Positions 1 to 9,588 are shown, counted from the stretch's first letter. The stretch: DNA of 64,000 bases from Chitinophaga silvisoli (GCF_003412465.1 NZ_QTJV01000009.1:496001-560000); one strand, 5' to 3'. Notes: generated from the letters alone by a model not told the origin. Program-made: numbers and translations.

Positions 1-933
1 AGATAAATATCTTTCTGCATCCAGTGCCGCCATACAACCACTACCTGCAGCGGTTACTGCCTGGCGGTAGATCTTATCCTGTACGTCGCCACAAGCGAAT
101 ACGCCTTCCAGGTTAGTTCTGGAAGAACCAGGAACAGTTTTGATATAACCCTGCTCATCCAGCTCCAGGTAATCCCTGAAGATGTCGGAGTTAGGCTGGT
201 GACCGATCGCTACGAAGAATGCGCTGACAGGGATTGTCTGCTCTTCATTCTTTGCGGTATTCAGCAGTTTCACTGCTTCTACCTTGTTATCACCCAATAC
301 TTCCTGAGTTTCAGAGTTCCAGTATACCATGATATTAGATGTCTTGAGTACACGGTCCTGCATAATCTTGGAAGCCCTCATTTCATGACGGCGCACGATC
401 ATGTGTACATTGGAGCACATTTTGGACAGGTACAGTGCTTCTTCGGCAGCGGTATCACCGGCACCTACAATCGCAACTTCTTTACCACGGAAGAAGAATC
501 CATCACATACAGCGCAGGCAGAAACACCGCTACCGTTCAGACGCTGTTCGGAAGGGAGGCCCAGCCATTTTGCAGAAGCACCGGTGGCGATGATTACTGC
601 ATCGGCAGTAATCACTTTGGATTCATCGATAGTAATTTTATAAGGCTGGCTGCTGAAATCCACGGAAGTGGCGAGGCCATAACGGATATCAGCACCCATG
701 CGTGTAGCCTGTTTTTCAAAGTCAACCATCATTTCAGGTCCCTGAATACCTTCAGGATAACCCGGATAGTTTTCTACTTCAGTCGTAATTGTCAATTGAC
801 CACCAGGTTGAATACCCTGGTAGAGCACTGGCTTCAGGTTTGCGCGGGCCGAGTAAATGGCAGCGGTATAACCTGCCGGGCCGGAACCTATGATCAATAA
901 ATGCACATGCTCTTGCTGTTGATTAGTTTCCAT
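1..933 (-). CDS. trxB: Thioredoxin-disulfide reductase, partial (3' end beyond base 1)
   Basis: FAD/NADPH flavoenzyme that re-reduces oxidised thioredoxin in the cytoplasm. The window holds 311 codons from the ATG at 933. No stop is reached before base 1, so only the last few residues should be missing, since the family is about 310-320 aa. Visible motifs are FAD-binding GSGPAG at residues 16-21, the redox pair in CAVCDG (Cys140/Cys143), the NADPH site GAGDTAAEEA just after it, and GVFACGD near the C-terminus. The spacing of FAD site, CxxC and NADPH site is that of low-molecular-weight bacterial TrxB. It lies downstream of rpoD on the same strand but behind rpoD's terminator, so it is probably transcribed separately. 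Confidence 0.95.
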   Translation of the reverse strand, partial: METNQQQEHVHLLIIGSGPAGYTAAIYSARANLKPVLYQGIQPGGQLTITTEVENYPGYPEGIQGPEMMVDFEKQATRMGADIRYGLATSVDFSSQPYKITIDESKVITADAVIIATGASAKWLGLPSEQRLNGSGVSACAVCDGFFFRGKEVAIVGAGDTAAEEALYLSKMCSNVHMIVRRHEMRASKIMQDRVLKTSNIMVYWNSETQEVLGDNKVEAVKLLNTAKNEEQTIPVSAFFVAIGHQPNSDIFRDYLELDEQGYIKTVPGSSRTNLEGVFACGDVQDKIYRQAVTAAGSGCMAALDAERYLS

Positions 934-981
934 ACTTGCTATGTAAATTAATAAAGTGTGGCTCGAAATTCATTTGACTTG

Positions 982-989
982 CAAAAGTA
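982..989 (-). promoter_or_regulatory. Possible -7 box upstream of trxB
   Basis: On the minus strand the sequence reads TACTTTTG, matching the Bacteroidota -7 consensus TAnnTTTG, about 50 bases before the trxB ATG. No clean TTTG -33 box sits 20 bases further upstream, so the assignment is tentative. Confidence 0.35.
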
Positions 990-1003
990 CACTTCCTTGT
1001 ATA

Positions 1004-1038
1004 ATAAAAAACACCGGCTATAAAAATTACAGCCGGTG
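1004..1038 (-). terminator. Rho-independent terminator of rpoD
   Basis: An 8-bp perfect stem (CACCGGCT / AGCCGGTG) with an A/T-rich loop. On the minus strand it is followed by a run of six T. It lies about 60 bases behind the rpoD stop and in front of trxB. Confidence 0.8.
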
Positions 1039-1100
1039 CAGTTATAGACATAATAGATTTATAATATTGATGACAGAGGTCCTCTGTGCACACTTCACTA

Positions 1101-1958
1101 TTATCCCAGATAAGATTTGAGTGCTCCGCTGTAGCGGGCCTTTTGCAGCCTCTTGATGGCGCGTTCTTTAATTTGACGAATCCTTTCTTTAGTAAGGTCG
1201 TACTTCTGACCGATTTGCTCGATCGTTGCTCCATTTTCCCCATCCAGACCAAAATACGCATTCACAATTTCAGCTTCACGCGGGCTGAGTGATTTCAGCA
1301 CACGACGGATCTCTTCACGAAGTGAATCACGCATTACATCATCATCAGTGATATCGCCACCTTCCAGCAGGTCACCCATGGCTACGTCCTCTGCCTCGTG
1401 TACTGGTGCATCGAGAGACATGTGACGGGTATTGCTTTGGAAGATATTGTTGATTTCTGATTCAGACATTTCCAGGATCTCTGCTAACTCCTCTGTTGAT
1501 GGCTCTCTCTCGTTTTCCTGCTCAAATGCCATGTAGGCTTTGTTCGCTTTATTGTAAGTGCCGATCTTATTTTGCGGCAGACGTACCAGACGTCCTTGTT
1601 CTGCTAAAGCTTGCAGGATGGATTGACGAATCCACCACACAGCATAGGAGATGAATTTAAAACCTTTCGTTTCATCGAACCTTTGCGCAGCTTTGATCAA
1701 CCCTAAATTGCCCTCATTAATGAGGTCGCTCAGGCTTAAGCCCTGGTGCTGATATTGCTTTGCAACTGATACAACGAAACGCAGGTTTCCTGTAGTTAAA
1801 CGTTCAAGAGCCTTTTGGTCGCCCATTTTGATACGTTGCGCCAATACAGTCTCTTCCTCAGGTGTTAACAAAGGGATCTTTGAAATTTCCTGCAGGTATT
1901 TTTCTACCGCCTGCGAATCACGGTTCGTGATCTGGGTGGCAATTTTAAGTTGCCTCAT
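1101..1958 (-). CDS. rpoD: Primary sigma factor RpoD/SigA (short Bacteroidota form)
   Basis: Housekeeping sigma-70 factor that directs RNA polymerase to promoters. At 285 aa it lacks region 1.1, as is usual in Bacteroidota. Region 1.2 covers about residues 16-45, and region 2 about 57-125, including the melting segment with FISYAVWWIRQSI. Region 3 follows around 130-210. Region 4.2 is at about 243-275, with a helix-turn-helix of the form TIEQIGQKYDLTKERIRQIK. The acidic stretch DITDDDVMRD precedes region 4. The start ATG begins MRQLKI, the expected N-terminus for this family. A promoter candidate lies in the 325-base gap upstream and a clear terminator downstream, so the gene looks monocistronic. 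Confidence 0.97.
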   Translation of the reverse strand: MRQLKIATQITNRDSQAVEKYLQEISKIPLLTPEEETVLAQRIKMGDQKALERLTTGNLRFVVSVAKQYQHQGLSLSDLINEGNLGLIKAAQRFDETKGFKFISYAVWWIRQSILQALAEQGRLVRLPQNKIGTYNKANKAYMAFEQENEREPSTEELAEILEMSESEINNIFQSNTRHMSLDAPVHEAEDVAMGDLLEGGDITDDDVMRDSLREEIRRVLKSLSPREAEIVNAYFGLDGENGATIEQIGQKYDLTKERIRQIKERAIKRLQKARYSGALKSYLG

Positions 1959-2283
1959 ATTGAAAGTGTATTAGTTTATAAATTAGATAACACGAGAAGA
2001 TTTATTTTGTTGAAATTTGTAAAATATATATCTTACAAAATATTCCCACTCCTCATACTATCGTTATAACAAATTAGCCTGCAAAGATCGTGCTAATCCC
2101 CCACACTGCCAAATTCTTCTTTTGCCGCACTATTCGTATAACAAAGTACTTTATATAAACGAAATTTTATAGCCCTTTATTAGGTATTTTTAATGGTTTA
2201 TATAAATTTTAACGTTTGAAAAAGAATATCATTCAAATTAATAACTTCACTAATTTATTCTTCAATCGTTTGCAAAATCTTCA
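1959..2283. promoter_or_regulatory. Divergent promoter region between rpoD and ltaE
   Basis: AT-rich gap of 325 bases with no supported gene. On the minus strand a TTTG (2110-2113) is followed after exactly 20 bases by GATCTTTG (2082-2089). This is one mismatch from the Bacteroidota TTTG-N20-TAnnTTTG promoter and is the best candidate for rpoD, leaving a leader of about 120 bases. Toward ltaE there is a TTTG at 2215-2218 but only a poor -7 match. No strong hairpin or riboswitch was recognised. Confidence 0.5.
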
Positions 2284-3309
2284 ATGATGATTATCGACTT
2301 CAGGAGTGACACTTTTACCCGCCCGACACCCGCCATGCTTGATGCCATGTACACTGCAGCCACCGGAGATGATGTATACGGAGAGGACCCTTCAGTAAAT
2401 GCATTAGAAGCCATCATGGCAGCCTATTTTGGAAAAGAAGCTGCCCTCTTCTGCCCTACCGGCACCATGAGCAACCAGATCGCCATCAATGTACACACGA
2501 AACCCGGCGATGAGGTGATTCACAGCAATTTAGCACACATTTATATCTACGAAGGCGGTGGTATCGCTGCCACTTCCGGTGCCCAAAGCCGCCCCCTGGA
2601 AGGTGACAGAGGCATGTTCTCTGCCACAGACGTATTGGCAGCCATTAACCCGGATGATGTACATAAAGCCGCCACCAGCCTTGTTTGCATTGAAAACACC
2701 ATGAACCGTGGCGGTGGATGCTGCTATGACATCCAGGAAATGATCAAAATCAGGGAAGTTTGCCTGCAAAACGGACTCAAGCTCCACCTGGACGGAGCCC
2801 GGCTCTTCAACGCCCTGGTAGCCACCGGGGAAAAGCCTGCCATTTACGGGGAATTATTTGACAGTCTGTCAGTATGCCTGAACAAAGGAATGGGATGCCC
2901 CATGGGATCTGTTTTAATTGGCAGCGCCGATTTTATCCGCAAAGCACGCCGCGTACGCAAAAGACTCGGTGGCGGTATGCGCCAGGCTGGCTTCATGGCC
3001 GCTACCGGTATTTATGCCATGGAACACCATATTGACAGACTCGCCCAGGATCACCTGCACGCCAAAGATATTGCCCAGGCCCTGCTCGAAAAAACTTTCG
3101 TCGGCCACATGCTGCCTGTAGAAACCAACATTATCAGCTTTGATGTGACGGGTGACGAATGGACACCCCGTTATTTTTGCGATTACCTTAAAAATGAAGG
3201 AATTCTGGCTAATCCTGTAGCTGACAACATTGTCAGGATGGTCACCCACCTCGATATCACCCCTGCTATGGTAGCAAAAACCTGCGCTGTAATAGCCGAA
3301 ATGGAATAA
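2284..3309 (+). CDS. ltaE: Low-specificity L-threonine aldolase
   Basis: PLP enzyme that cleaves L-threonine or L-allo-threonine to glycine and acetaldehyde. At 341 aa it matches the family length. The N-terminus has FRSDTFTRPTPAM and GDDVYGEDPSV, hallmarks of the beta-eliminating lyase/threonine aldolase group. The active-site loop HLDGARLFNA is at about residues 168-177. The PLP lysine is Lys201 in NKGMGCPMGS, where most relatives have SKGLGAPVGS. The double Met start leaves one residue of uncertainty. It is 45 bases upstream of valS on the same strand; a separate -7-like box (TATTTTTG at 3315-3322) precedes valS, so the two may not be one operon. Confidence 0.93.
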   Translation: MMIIDFRSDTFTRPTPAMLDAMYTAATGDDVYGEDPSVNALEAIMAAYFGKEAALFCPTGTMSNQIAINVHTKPGDEVIHSNLAHIYIYEGGGIAATSGAQSRPLEGDRGMFSATDVLAAINPDDVHKAATSLVCIENTMNRGGGCCYDIQEMIKIREVCLQNGLKLHLDGARLFNALVATGEKPAIYGELFDSLSVCLNKGMGCPMGSVLIGSADFIRKARRVRKRLGGGMRQAGFMAATGIYAMEHHIDRLAQDHLHAKDIAQALLEKTFVGHMLPVETNIISFDVTGDEWTPRYFCDYLKNEGILANPVADNIVRMVTHLDITPAMVAKTCAVIAEME

Positions 3310-3314
3310 TCTCT

Positions 3315-3322
3315 TATTTTTG
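3315..3322 (+). promoter_or_regulatory. Possible -7 box upstream of valS
   Basis: TATTTTTG fits TAnnTTTG and lies about 33 bases before the valS ATG, but the expected -33 TTTG is not present at the right spacing. It may allow valS transcription independent of ltaE. Confidence 0.3.
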
Positions 3323-3354
3323 CACACTCTTATATAATTAGATATATCGATAGC

Positions 3355-6006
3355 ATGGAACTTTCTAAAAATTATACGCCTGCTGCTGCCGAAGGCAAGT
3401 GGTACCAACATTGGATGGATAAAGGGTATTTCCGTAGTAAACCGGACAACCGCCCTCCTTTTACAGTTGTAATACCTCCGCCAAACGTCACCGGGGTCCT
3501 GCATATGGGCCATACCCTGAACGAAACTGTACAGGATATCCTGGTACGCCGTGCCCGTATGAGTGGCTATAATGCCTGCTGGGTGCCAGGTTCCGACCAT
3601 GCTTCCATTGCCACAGAAGCGAAAGTGGTAAACATGCTCAAAACTGAAAAGGGCATCGAAAAATCCCAGCTCACCCGTGAGGAATTCCTGAAACATGCCT
3701 TCGAGTGGAAGGAGAAATATGGCGGTATCATCTACAGCCAGATCAAGAAACTCGGTTGCTCCTGCGATTGGGATCGTGTCACCTTTACCATGGATGACCA
3801 CTACTATGAAGCAGTTATCAAGGTATTCGTAGACCTCTATAATAAAGGTAAAATATACAGGGGTGCCCGTATGATCAACTGGGACCCTAAAGCCAAAACC
3901 GCACTCAGTGACGAAGAAGTATTGTACAAAGACCTGCAGGGTAAACTGTACCATGTACAATATGCACTGGAAGATGGAGACGGTAACCTCACCGGCGAAT
4001 CTATCACCATCGCTACCCAACGTCCTGAAACCATCATGGGTGATACCGCTATCTGCGTAAACCCTGATGATGAGCGTTACAAACACCTGATAGGTCACTT
4101 CGCAATAGTACCACTGGTAAACCGTCGTGTACCTATCATCTTCGATACTTACGTTGATAAGGAATTTGGTACCGGTGCACTGAAAGTAACGCCTGCTCAC
4201 GATATCAATGACTATAACCTGGGCCTGAAACACAACCTCGAAGTAGTGGATACCCTCAATGATGATGGTACCCTCAGCGCCGCTGCCGGTGTATTCGTCG
4301 GGGAAGATCGCTTCAAGGCACGTAAACTGGTAGTAGCTGCCCTCGCTGAACAAGGCCTGCTGGTTAAGGAACAGGAATACACTACCCGCCTCGGTTACAG
4401 CGAACGTAACCCTGACACCGTAGTAGAACCACGTATCAGTACCCAGTGGTTTGTGAAGATGGCAGAACTGGCAAAGCCAGCCCTGGATGCAGTTGTAAAC
4501 GGTGATGTAAAAATCCACCCCGGCGATCGCTTCCTCGCTACTTACAAATACTGGATGGAAAATGTAAAGGACTGGTGTATCTCCCGTCAGCTCTGGTGGG
4601 GTCAGCGCATTCCTTCTTACTATGCGCCGGATGGTACCTTCGAAGTAGCTACCAGCCTTGACAAGGCGGTTGCGCAGTTTAAGGCCAGGGGCGTAGATCT
4701 GAAAGCCGAAGACCTGCGTCAGGACGATGACTGCCTCGATACATGGTTCTCCAGCTGGCTCTGGCCAATGGAAGTATTCAATGGCGTTTCCAACCCAGGC
4801 AACGAAGAGATCAATTACTACTACCCTACCAATGTATTGGTTACCGGTCAGGATATCATCTTCTTCTGGGTAGCCCGTATGATCATGGCGGGTATGGAAT
4901 ACAAAAACGAAAAGCCTTTCGGCGATGTATACTTCACCGGTATGGTGCGTGATAAACTGGGCCGTAAGATGAGTAAGCAGCTGGGTAACTCCCCTGACCT
5001 GCTGGAACTCATTGACCGTTTCGGTGCTGATGCCGTTCGTTTCGGTATCATGATCGCTTCTCCTGCCGGTAATGACCTGCTGTTTGACGATTCAAGCTGT
5101 GAACAGGGACGTAACTTCAATAACAAGATCTGGAATGCCCTGAAACTGGTGAAGATGTGGGAAGGACGCGTTGCTGAAGGTGCCAGCTCCAGCGAAGAAG
5201 CTCACTTTGCGGTTAACTGGTTTGAAAACAGACTGAATGAAGTGAAGGCACAGGTAATCGATCTGTTCAAGGATTTCAAACTCAGCGAAGCCCTGAACCT
5301 GATCTGTAACCACCTGATCTGGAATGACTTCTGTAGCTGGTACCTGGAATGGGTGAAGCCTGGTTTCGAACAGCCAATCGACGCGGCGATCTATAAAAAG
5401 ACCGTTTACTTCTTCGAAGAACTGATGCACTTAGCACATCCCTTCCTGCCATTCGTAACAGAAGAGATCTATCAGTTGCTCGCTACCCGCGAAGCCGGCG
5501 ATGACCTGGTCATCAAACAGTATGCAGCACCTTCAGCTGTCGATGCTAACATCCTGGCCCAGGGTGAACTGGCAAAAGAAGTAATCACCAGCATCCGCGA
5601 CGCACGTGCGAAAAACCAGATCAAACCAAAAGATCCGATTGCACTGCACATCGATACTGCCCAACAGAAAGCCTTCAAACAGATTGAAGACATGCTGATC
5701 AAGCAGGTAAATGCGAAAGCGATCAACTATGTGAATGCTCCTGTAAGTGGCTGCATCGCGCTGGTAATACAGAAAGACAAGTTCTACCTGGAAACAGAAA
5801 ATGAACTCGATCCTGCTGCACAGAAAGAAGCATTGCTGAAAGACCTGGCCTATAACCAGGGCTTCCTGGCCTCTGTAGACAAGAAGCTGAGCAATGAAAA
5901 ATTTGTGCAGAATGCCAAACCGGAAGCCGTTGAACTTGAACGTAAAAAGAAGGCAGATGCCGAGGCAAAAATTGCCGCCATTACGGAAAGTTTGAAATCA
6001 TTATAA
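3355..6006 (+). CDS. valS: Valine--tRNA ligase
   Basis: Class Ia aminoacyl-tRNA synthetase charging tRNA-Val. At 883 aa it is of normal size. The HIGH signature appears as HMGH at residues 50-53 within PPPNVTGVLHMGHT, and the KMSKS loop as KMSKQ from Lys538. The editing (CP1) domain lies between them, with TQRPETIMGDTA near residue 225. The anticodon-binding domain follows, and the protein ends in a lysine/alanine-rich coiled coil (about 810-883) typical of ValRS. DWCISRQLWWGQRIP before the KMSKS loop supports the Val/Ile/Leu subclass, and length and C-terminal coiled coil favour Val. Confidence 0.97.
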   Translation: MELSKNYTPAAAEGKWYQHWMDKGYFRSKPDNRPPFTVVIPPPNVTGVLHMGHTLNETVQDILVRRARMSGYNACWVPGSDHASIATEAKVVNMLKTEKGIEKSQLTREEFLKHAFEWKEKYGGIIYSQIKKLGCSCDWDRVTFTMDDHYYEAVIKVFVDLYNKGKIYRGARMINWDPKAKTALSDEEVLYKDLQGKLYHVQYALEDGDGNLTGESITIATQRPETIMGDTAICVNPDDERYKHLIGHFAIVPLVNRRVPIIFDTYVDKEFGTGALKVTPAHDINDYNLGLKHNLEVVDTLNDDGTLSAAAGVFVGEDRFKARKLVVAALAEQGLLVKEQEYTTRLGYSERNPDTVVEPRISTQWFVKMAELAKPALDAVVNGDVKIHPGDRFLATYKYWMENVKDWCISRQLWWGQRIPSYYAPDGTFEVATSLDKAVAQFKARGVDLKAEDLRQDDDCLDTWFSSWLWPMEVFNGVSNPGNEEINYYYPTNVLVTGQDIIFFWVARMIMAGMEYKNEKPFGDVYFTGMVRDKLGRKMSKQLGNSPDLLELIDRFGADAVRFGIMIASPAGNDLLFDDSSCEQGRNFNNKIWNALKLVKMWEGRVAEGASSSEEAHFAVNWFENRLNEVKAQVIDLFKDFKLSEALNLICNHLIWNDFCSWYLEWVKPGFEQPIDAAIYKKTVYFFEELMHLAHPFLPFVTEEIYQLLATREAGDDLVIKQYAAPSAVDANILAQGELAKEVITSIRDARAKNQIKPKDPIALHIDTAQQKAFKQIEDMLIKQVNAKAINYVNAPVSGCIALVIQKDKFYLETENELDPAAQKEALLKDLAYNQGFLASVDKKLSNEKFVQNAKPEAVELERKKKADAEAKIAAITESLKSL

Positions 6007-6015
6007 TTTTAGACA

Positions 6016-6049
6016 TCGCCCGGACGTTAACTCTCCGGGCGATTTTTTT
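6016..6049 (+). terminator. Terminator of valS
   Basis: Perfect 9-bp stem TCGCCCGGA / TCCGGGCGA with a 9-base loop, followed by seven T. It starts ten bases behind the valS stop. Confidence 0.9.
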
Positions 6050-6064
6050 ATACCCTTCAGTACT

Positions 6065-6559
6065 ATGCGCAAACACCTTATACTATCCGGCATTCTCGTT
6101 GTCATGTCTGCTTTCTCACTGTATGCTCAGTCAGGAAAACCAAAGGCTGCACCTGCCAAAAAACCGGCAGCTGCCCCTGGTACTACCATCACAAAATTGC
6201 GCTTCAGAAGTACCTGGGGCATCTTCCTGAGTGATAGTATTCCCCGTCCGGAGATCGCAAAGTTGCTGGATTCTGCTCTTGTAGTGAGAGATGAGAAGAA
6301 TAACAAATACCCCGTAGTATCTTTCGATTTTACTTATGAGAATAAGGAATTTTACCTGAATGATACCACCGGCAAACCGGGCATCTATACAGAGTATGTA
6401 GGCGATAGCTTTAAAGGCGATAAACTGCCGGCACTGTGGGTGACAAGGATTAAGGAACTGCTGGATAAAGGAGAAGTTTTCTACTTCGATAATATTATCG
6501 TGAATTATACTGGCGATAAATTGTACCGGGCACCGAAACTGAAATTTATAGTAAGATAA
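6065..6559 (+). CDS. Secreted protein of unknown function
   Basis: 164 aa. The first 21 residues form a signal peptide ending in LYAQ, a common Bacteroidota type I cleavage site. A Lys/Ala/Pro-rich linker (about 23-38) follows. The rest is a compact domain of about 120 residues rich in beta-strand-like patterns, including YPVVSFDFTYENKEFYLND and FDNIIVNY. No catalytic motif, cysteine or lipobox was seen. I do not recognise the family; in general style it resembles small periplasmic accessory domains. It is isolated between the valS terminator and a bidirectional terminator, so it is probably a single-gene unit. Confidence 0.75.
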   Translation: MRKHLILSGILVVMSAFSLYAQSGKPKAAPAKKPAAAPGTTITKLRFRSTWGIFLSDSIPRPEIAKLLDSALVVRDEKNNKYPVVSFDFTYENKEFYLNDTTGKPGIYTEYVGDSFKGDKLPALWVTRIKELLDKGEVFYFDNIIVNYTGDKLYRAPKLKFIVR

Positions 6560-6596
6560 AAAAAGAGGCCTTCTGATCAGAAGGCCTCTTTTTTTA
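6558..6596. terminator. Bidirectional terminator
   Basis: A perfect palindrome with 12-base arms (GAGGCCTTCTGA and its complement, 6565-6588), flanked by an A run on the left and a T run on the right. It separates two convergent genes and can serve both. Confidence 0.92.
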
Positions 6597-9386
6597 TTAG
6601 TAGTTAAATAACTGCTGGATCGGAATAATAAAGGTAAACCGGTCCTTCGCATTATCTGCCGGATCCTTGTCAAACAAGTGACTATACCTGAACCCAAATG
6701 AGAAAGGCAATACATTCCCAATCCTGGTATCAAAGAACACCTCCGTACCTGCCGATGTATACTTATTATGAGAATTATTGAGATAGTTATACGCCTTGCT
6801 GTAATCGTAGAATAAGTTAGCCCGCACACGCATAAAATACAACATCTGTCCAAAACCCCAGTCAGGATAAGCAATCGGAAAATGATAGTTCAACCCCAGC
6901 TTATACACCCATTTATAATACGGTGTATTGTAGCCTCTTGCATAAGCAAAATTGTCAGTGAAGGAATAATTCCGCATGGTATCCCGCTGCTGGAAAGCCG
7001 CCTGCAGGACCAGGTTATGATTCTGGCTCAGCCCCGGTAAATACAGGTCAAAGCGGCCATAGAACTGCTCTGCAAAGAGATTATCCAGCGAATGATTATA
7101 AGAGAGCAACAGGTACTGACCAAAATGTGTAAACAGGTTCTGCGTCGCCTTCTTCCGCGCATTATAAAACACAAAGGAATTACCCAGGTATTGCAATGAA
7201 GGGTGCAGGAACTTGAAATTTCCCTGCGGATAACGCTCCAGGTAGTGATACATGGAGGAGAAGGAAATACTACGGCTATACATTCCCCTTGACAATGTCA
7301 ATGGTATCGTAATGCCGCCATGTACATCCATTTCATTCCAGTATAAACGGCCCCTGTTTGCATATAAATCTGAGCGGTTAAATGTATAGGTAGCGCCGCC
7401 CTGTAAATAAGGGAACAGCGCACCATAAATGAAGTTGCCACTCAGTGCAGAACTTCCTTCATTTCTGTTGTATGTATATCCTAAAGTTGTTGATGCTGTA
7501 TTCAGGATATTGTCACCATAGATCGTCAGACTATAATCAGGATCATCGAAGGTAGGCAACCAGCTGTGCAGGTTGATCAGCTTCGTGCTCTTCCTGTATT
7601 TTGTAATCCTGTAATCCTTGTCAGGCACTGTAGAAAGGATATCTCCGCCTTCCTGGAAATCAGGTTGCAGCCATTTGCTATGATAGTTCACATTAGGATC
7701 TATAGGTTTCCAGGTGATGCTATCTGTATATAACTGGTAGCCCCTGGAGGTAAATCCACTGAATACAATGCCACGGTCTTCTACTGTTCCATGCAGTACA
7801 CCATTATCATGATTACTTACCTGGTGAATCTGCTTGTCAGCCAGGGTGAGCGCATAAATATTATCTACATCTTTATAGCTGGCTGTGTAGTAAATAGTAT
7901 CATGCTGCACATTTGGAATGCTCAGCATGTTGAAGCTGAAAGGTGTCAGCAATTCCGTTTCGCCACTGCCGATAGATTGTCTGATCAGGGCCATCTCTCC
8001 TTTCGCATTACGCACCGCACTGATGATGCTCTGTTCATCTGCAGAGAATTTTGGATAGGTATAATACCAGTTTTGCGGGTTAGGCAGGGTGGCAATCACC
8101 TTTCCATCCGCCGCGTCCAGCAGTTGCAAACCAAATACCTGTGACGACAATGTATAAGCTGCTATAATCTTTGTACCGTCTGCATTGATATCAGGTGAGA
8201 AATAACGGGTGCCTTTGGTCAGGGTCTTCTTCTTTCCGGTCTCCCTGTCATACAGTTTGATCACAGAGTAATCTTTCCAGCCCCAGCGTGGATCGTAGCG
8301 GGCTTCCGTCCATACCAGGCGGCCATTCTTATACCCGAAATAATCATCGAATTGTATACCCGGTCTCGTTAGTAAGGTCTGACTACCGGTGCTGTCTATT
8401 ACATAAAATCCAGGCACTGTTTTGTAAGAATCTTTGTAAACGATCCACTGCCCGGGTCTGATGGTATAGATGTATTTGTAGTTAGTCACCGTACGCGGAG
8501 CTTTGATCAGTGTTGCACCCGGAACTGCAGAATCCTTTGCATAGTTATTCCATTCTGCCTGGTATTCATCCAACATCCTGTGATAGAAGCCGACTACATT
8601 CTGCCCTGTATGTTTCTTCATACTACGGCTCATGGGATAAAACAATCCCCTATACCGCACGGCATCTGTTGTAATATCTTTCCAGAACATACGACCATAA
8701 TGTTCCCGGCCGTACATACTCATAAGATAACCCAGGGGATAGTGGTTTGGCGTATAGTCTACATAAGAGCCATTACGCATTTTCATGAAAGAGTAGTTCC
8801 TCTTTTCGAGAGACAAAGCCCTGAAGCCGTCGAAGAATGAAGGCAATCTGCCCCTACCCTGTTTACTGAGTGCTGTTTCCATAGTCACAGCATCTCCTTC
8901 CCAGAACCAGTTTGGTACAGCAATGCTGGTTGCTGCTGCCAAACCCATTTGTCCGAAGATATACGAAACTACTTTAGATGCTCCCTGATCGAAGTTGCTG
9001 TTCTGTAAGACGTGTCTGTACTCATGAATAGACAATTGCTCTTCCCATTTCAGGGATCCCAGGTCAGGATTAGGTGGAGGTGTGAGGTAAAACTCTGAAC
9101 GGAAAGGGCCCAGTGCCACATAGCCATTGGATTCCAGGGTCTGGTTCTGCAGGACAATGTTCACTTTCATCTTTTTGTTACCAATAGAACCACGGGTATT
9201 TGCATCCAGGTAATTTACTATATTGGCCACCCGGCGACCTTCTTTCTCAAGGCCTGCAGGGAAAATGACACGAACAGTATCTGTGTTGATCTGGTGCCAC
9301 TTCAATGAAGGTGGATTTCCGCCAAATACCTGCGCGAACAAGCTGGCAGGAAAAAGTAACAGCAGGAGATATGCGAATAATCTCAT
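6597..9386 (-). CDS. Secreted metalloprotease / beta-propeller / outer-membrane barrel protein
   Basis: 929 aa from the ATG at 9386. This start opens a clean signal peptide (MRLFAYLLLL to LFAQ); the frame stays open 43 codons further upstream into a repeat element. An N-terminal domain (about 25-190) carries HEYRH at residues 121-125, an HExxH zinc motif, and WFWEGD with Glu163 about 40 residues on, the layout of a gluzincin (MA-type) peptidase. The middle (about 270-560) has TolB/WD40-like repeats such as FSPDINADGTKI and YPKFSADEQSII. The last 300 or so residues look like an outer-membrane beta barrel: alternating aromatic strands, ending in IIPIQQLFNY. Function is unknown; surface proteolysis or envelope processing is inference. 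Confidence 0.8.
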   Translation of the reverse strand: MRLFAYLLLLLFPASLFAQVFGGNPPSLKWHQINTDTVRVIFPAGLEKEGRRVANIVNYLDANTRGSIGNKKMKVNIVLQNQTLESNGYVALGPFRSEFYLTPPPNPDLGSLKWEEQLSIHEYRHVLQNSNFDQGASKVVSYIFGQMGLAAATSIAVPNWFWEGDAVTMETALSKQGRGRLPSFFDGFRALSLEKRNYSFMKMRNGSYVDYTPNHYPLGYLMSMYGREHYGRMFWKDITTDAVRYRGLFYPMSRSMKKHTGQNVVGFYHRMLDEYQAEWNNYAKDSAVPGATLIKAPRTVTNYKYIYTIRPGQWIVYKDSYKTVPGFYVIDSTGSQTLLTRPGIQFDDYFGYKNGRLVWTEARYDPRWGWKDYSVIKLYDRETGKKKTLTKGTRYFSPDINADGTKIIAAYTLSSQVFGLQLLDAADGKVIATLPNPQNWYYTYPKFSADEQSIISAVRNAKGEMALIRQSIGSGETELLTPFSFNMLSIPNVQHDTIYYTASYKDVDNIYALTLADKQIHQVSNHDNGVLHGTVEDRGIVFSGFTSRGYQLYTDSITWKPIDPNVNYHSKWLQPDFQEGGDILSTVPDKDYRITKYRKSTKLINLHSWLPTFDDPDYSLTIYGDNILNTASTTLGYTYNRNEGSSALSGNFIYGALFPYLQGGATYTFNRSDLYANRGRLYWNEMDVHGGITIPLTLSRGMYSRSISFSSMYHYLERYPQGNFKFLHPSLQYLGNSFVFYNARKKATQNLFTHFGQYLLLSYNHSLDNLFAEQFYGRFDLYLPGLSQNHNLVLQAAFQQRDTMRNYSFTDNFAYARGYNTPYYKWVYKLGLNYHFPIAYPDWGFGQMLYFMRVRANLFYDYSKAYNYLNNSHNKYTSAGTEVFFDTRIGNVLPFSFGFRYSHLFDKDPADNAKDRFTFIIPIQQLFNY

Positions 9387-9487
9387 AACATTTGTAGGTA
9401 TAGCCTGACAATATACATAATTATTGCGGTACGCCATGAGACCTTTCGTTGAGATGAGATCAGGTGTAGTCGAATCAAAAAAGAAAC

Positions 9488-9577
9488 AGGTTGTATCAAA
9501 AGTAATTTGATGCATTTAGCATTCAATAAGAGAAAGGCTCTCTATCTGACGCTAAAAATTTTCTTTTGATACAACCT
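9488..9577. repeat. Dispersed inverted-end element, copy A
   Basis: About 90 bases bounded by AGGTTGTATCAAAAG and its inverted copy CTTTTGATACAACCT. It starts about 12 bases beyond the sdaA stop (minus strand). One of four related copies in this window, oriented like copy B but with a shorter, more diverged interior. On the minus strand it could act as the sdaA terminator. Confidence 0.8.
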
Positions 9578-9588
9578 CTTTAATATTA

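Noticed and set aside
199..900. 233-codon open frame opposite trxB
   Set aside because: Antisense to TrxB with CAVCDG and FAD motifs; cysteine-rich shadow without features.
2914..4518. 534-codon open frame opposite ltaE and valS
   Set aside because: It spans two well-supported genes on the other strand and has a Phe/Tyr/Val-rich composition typical of an antisense shadow.
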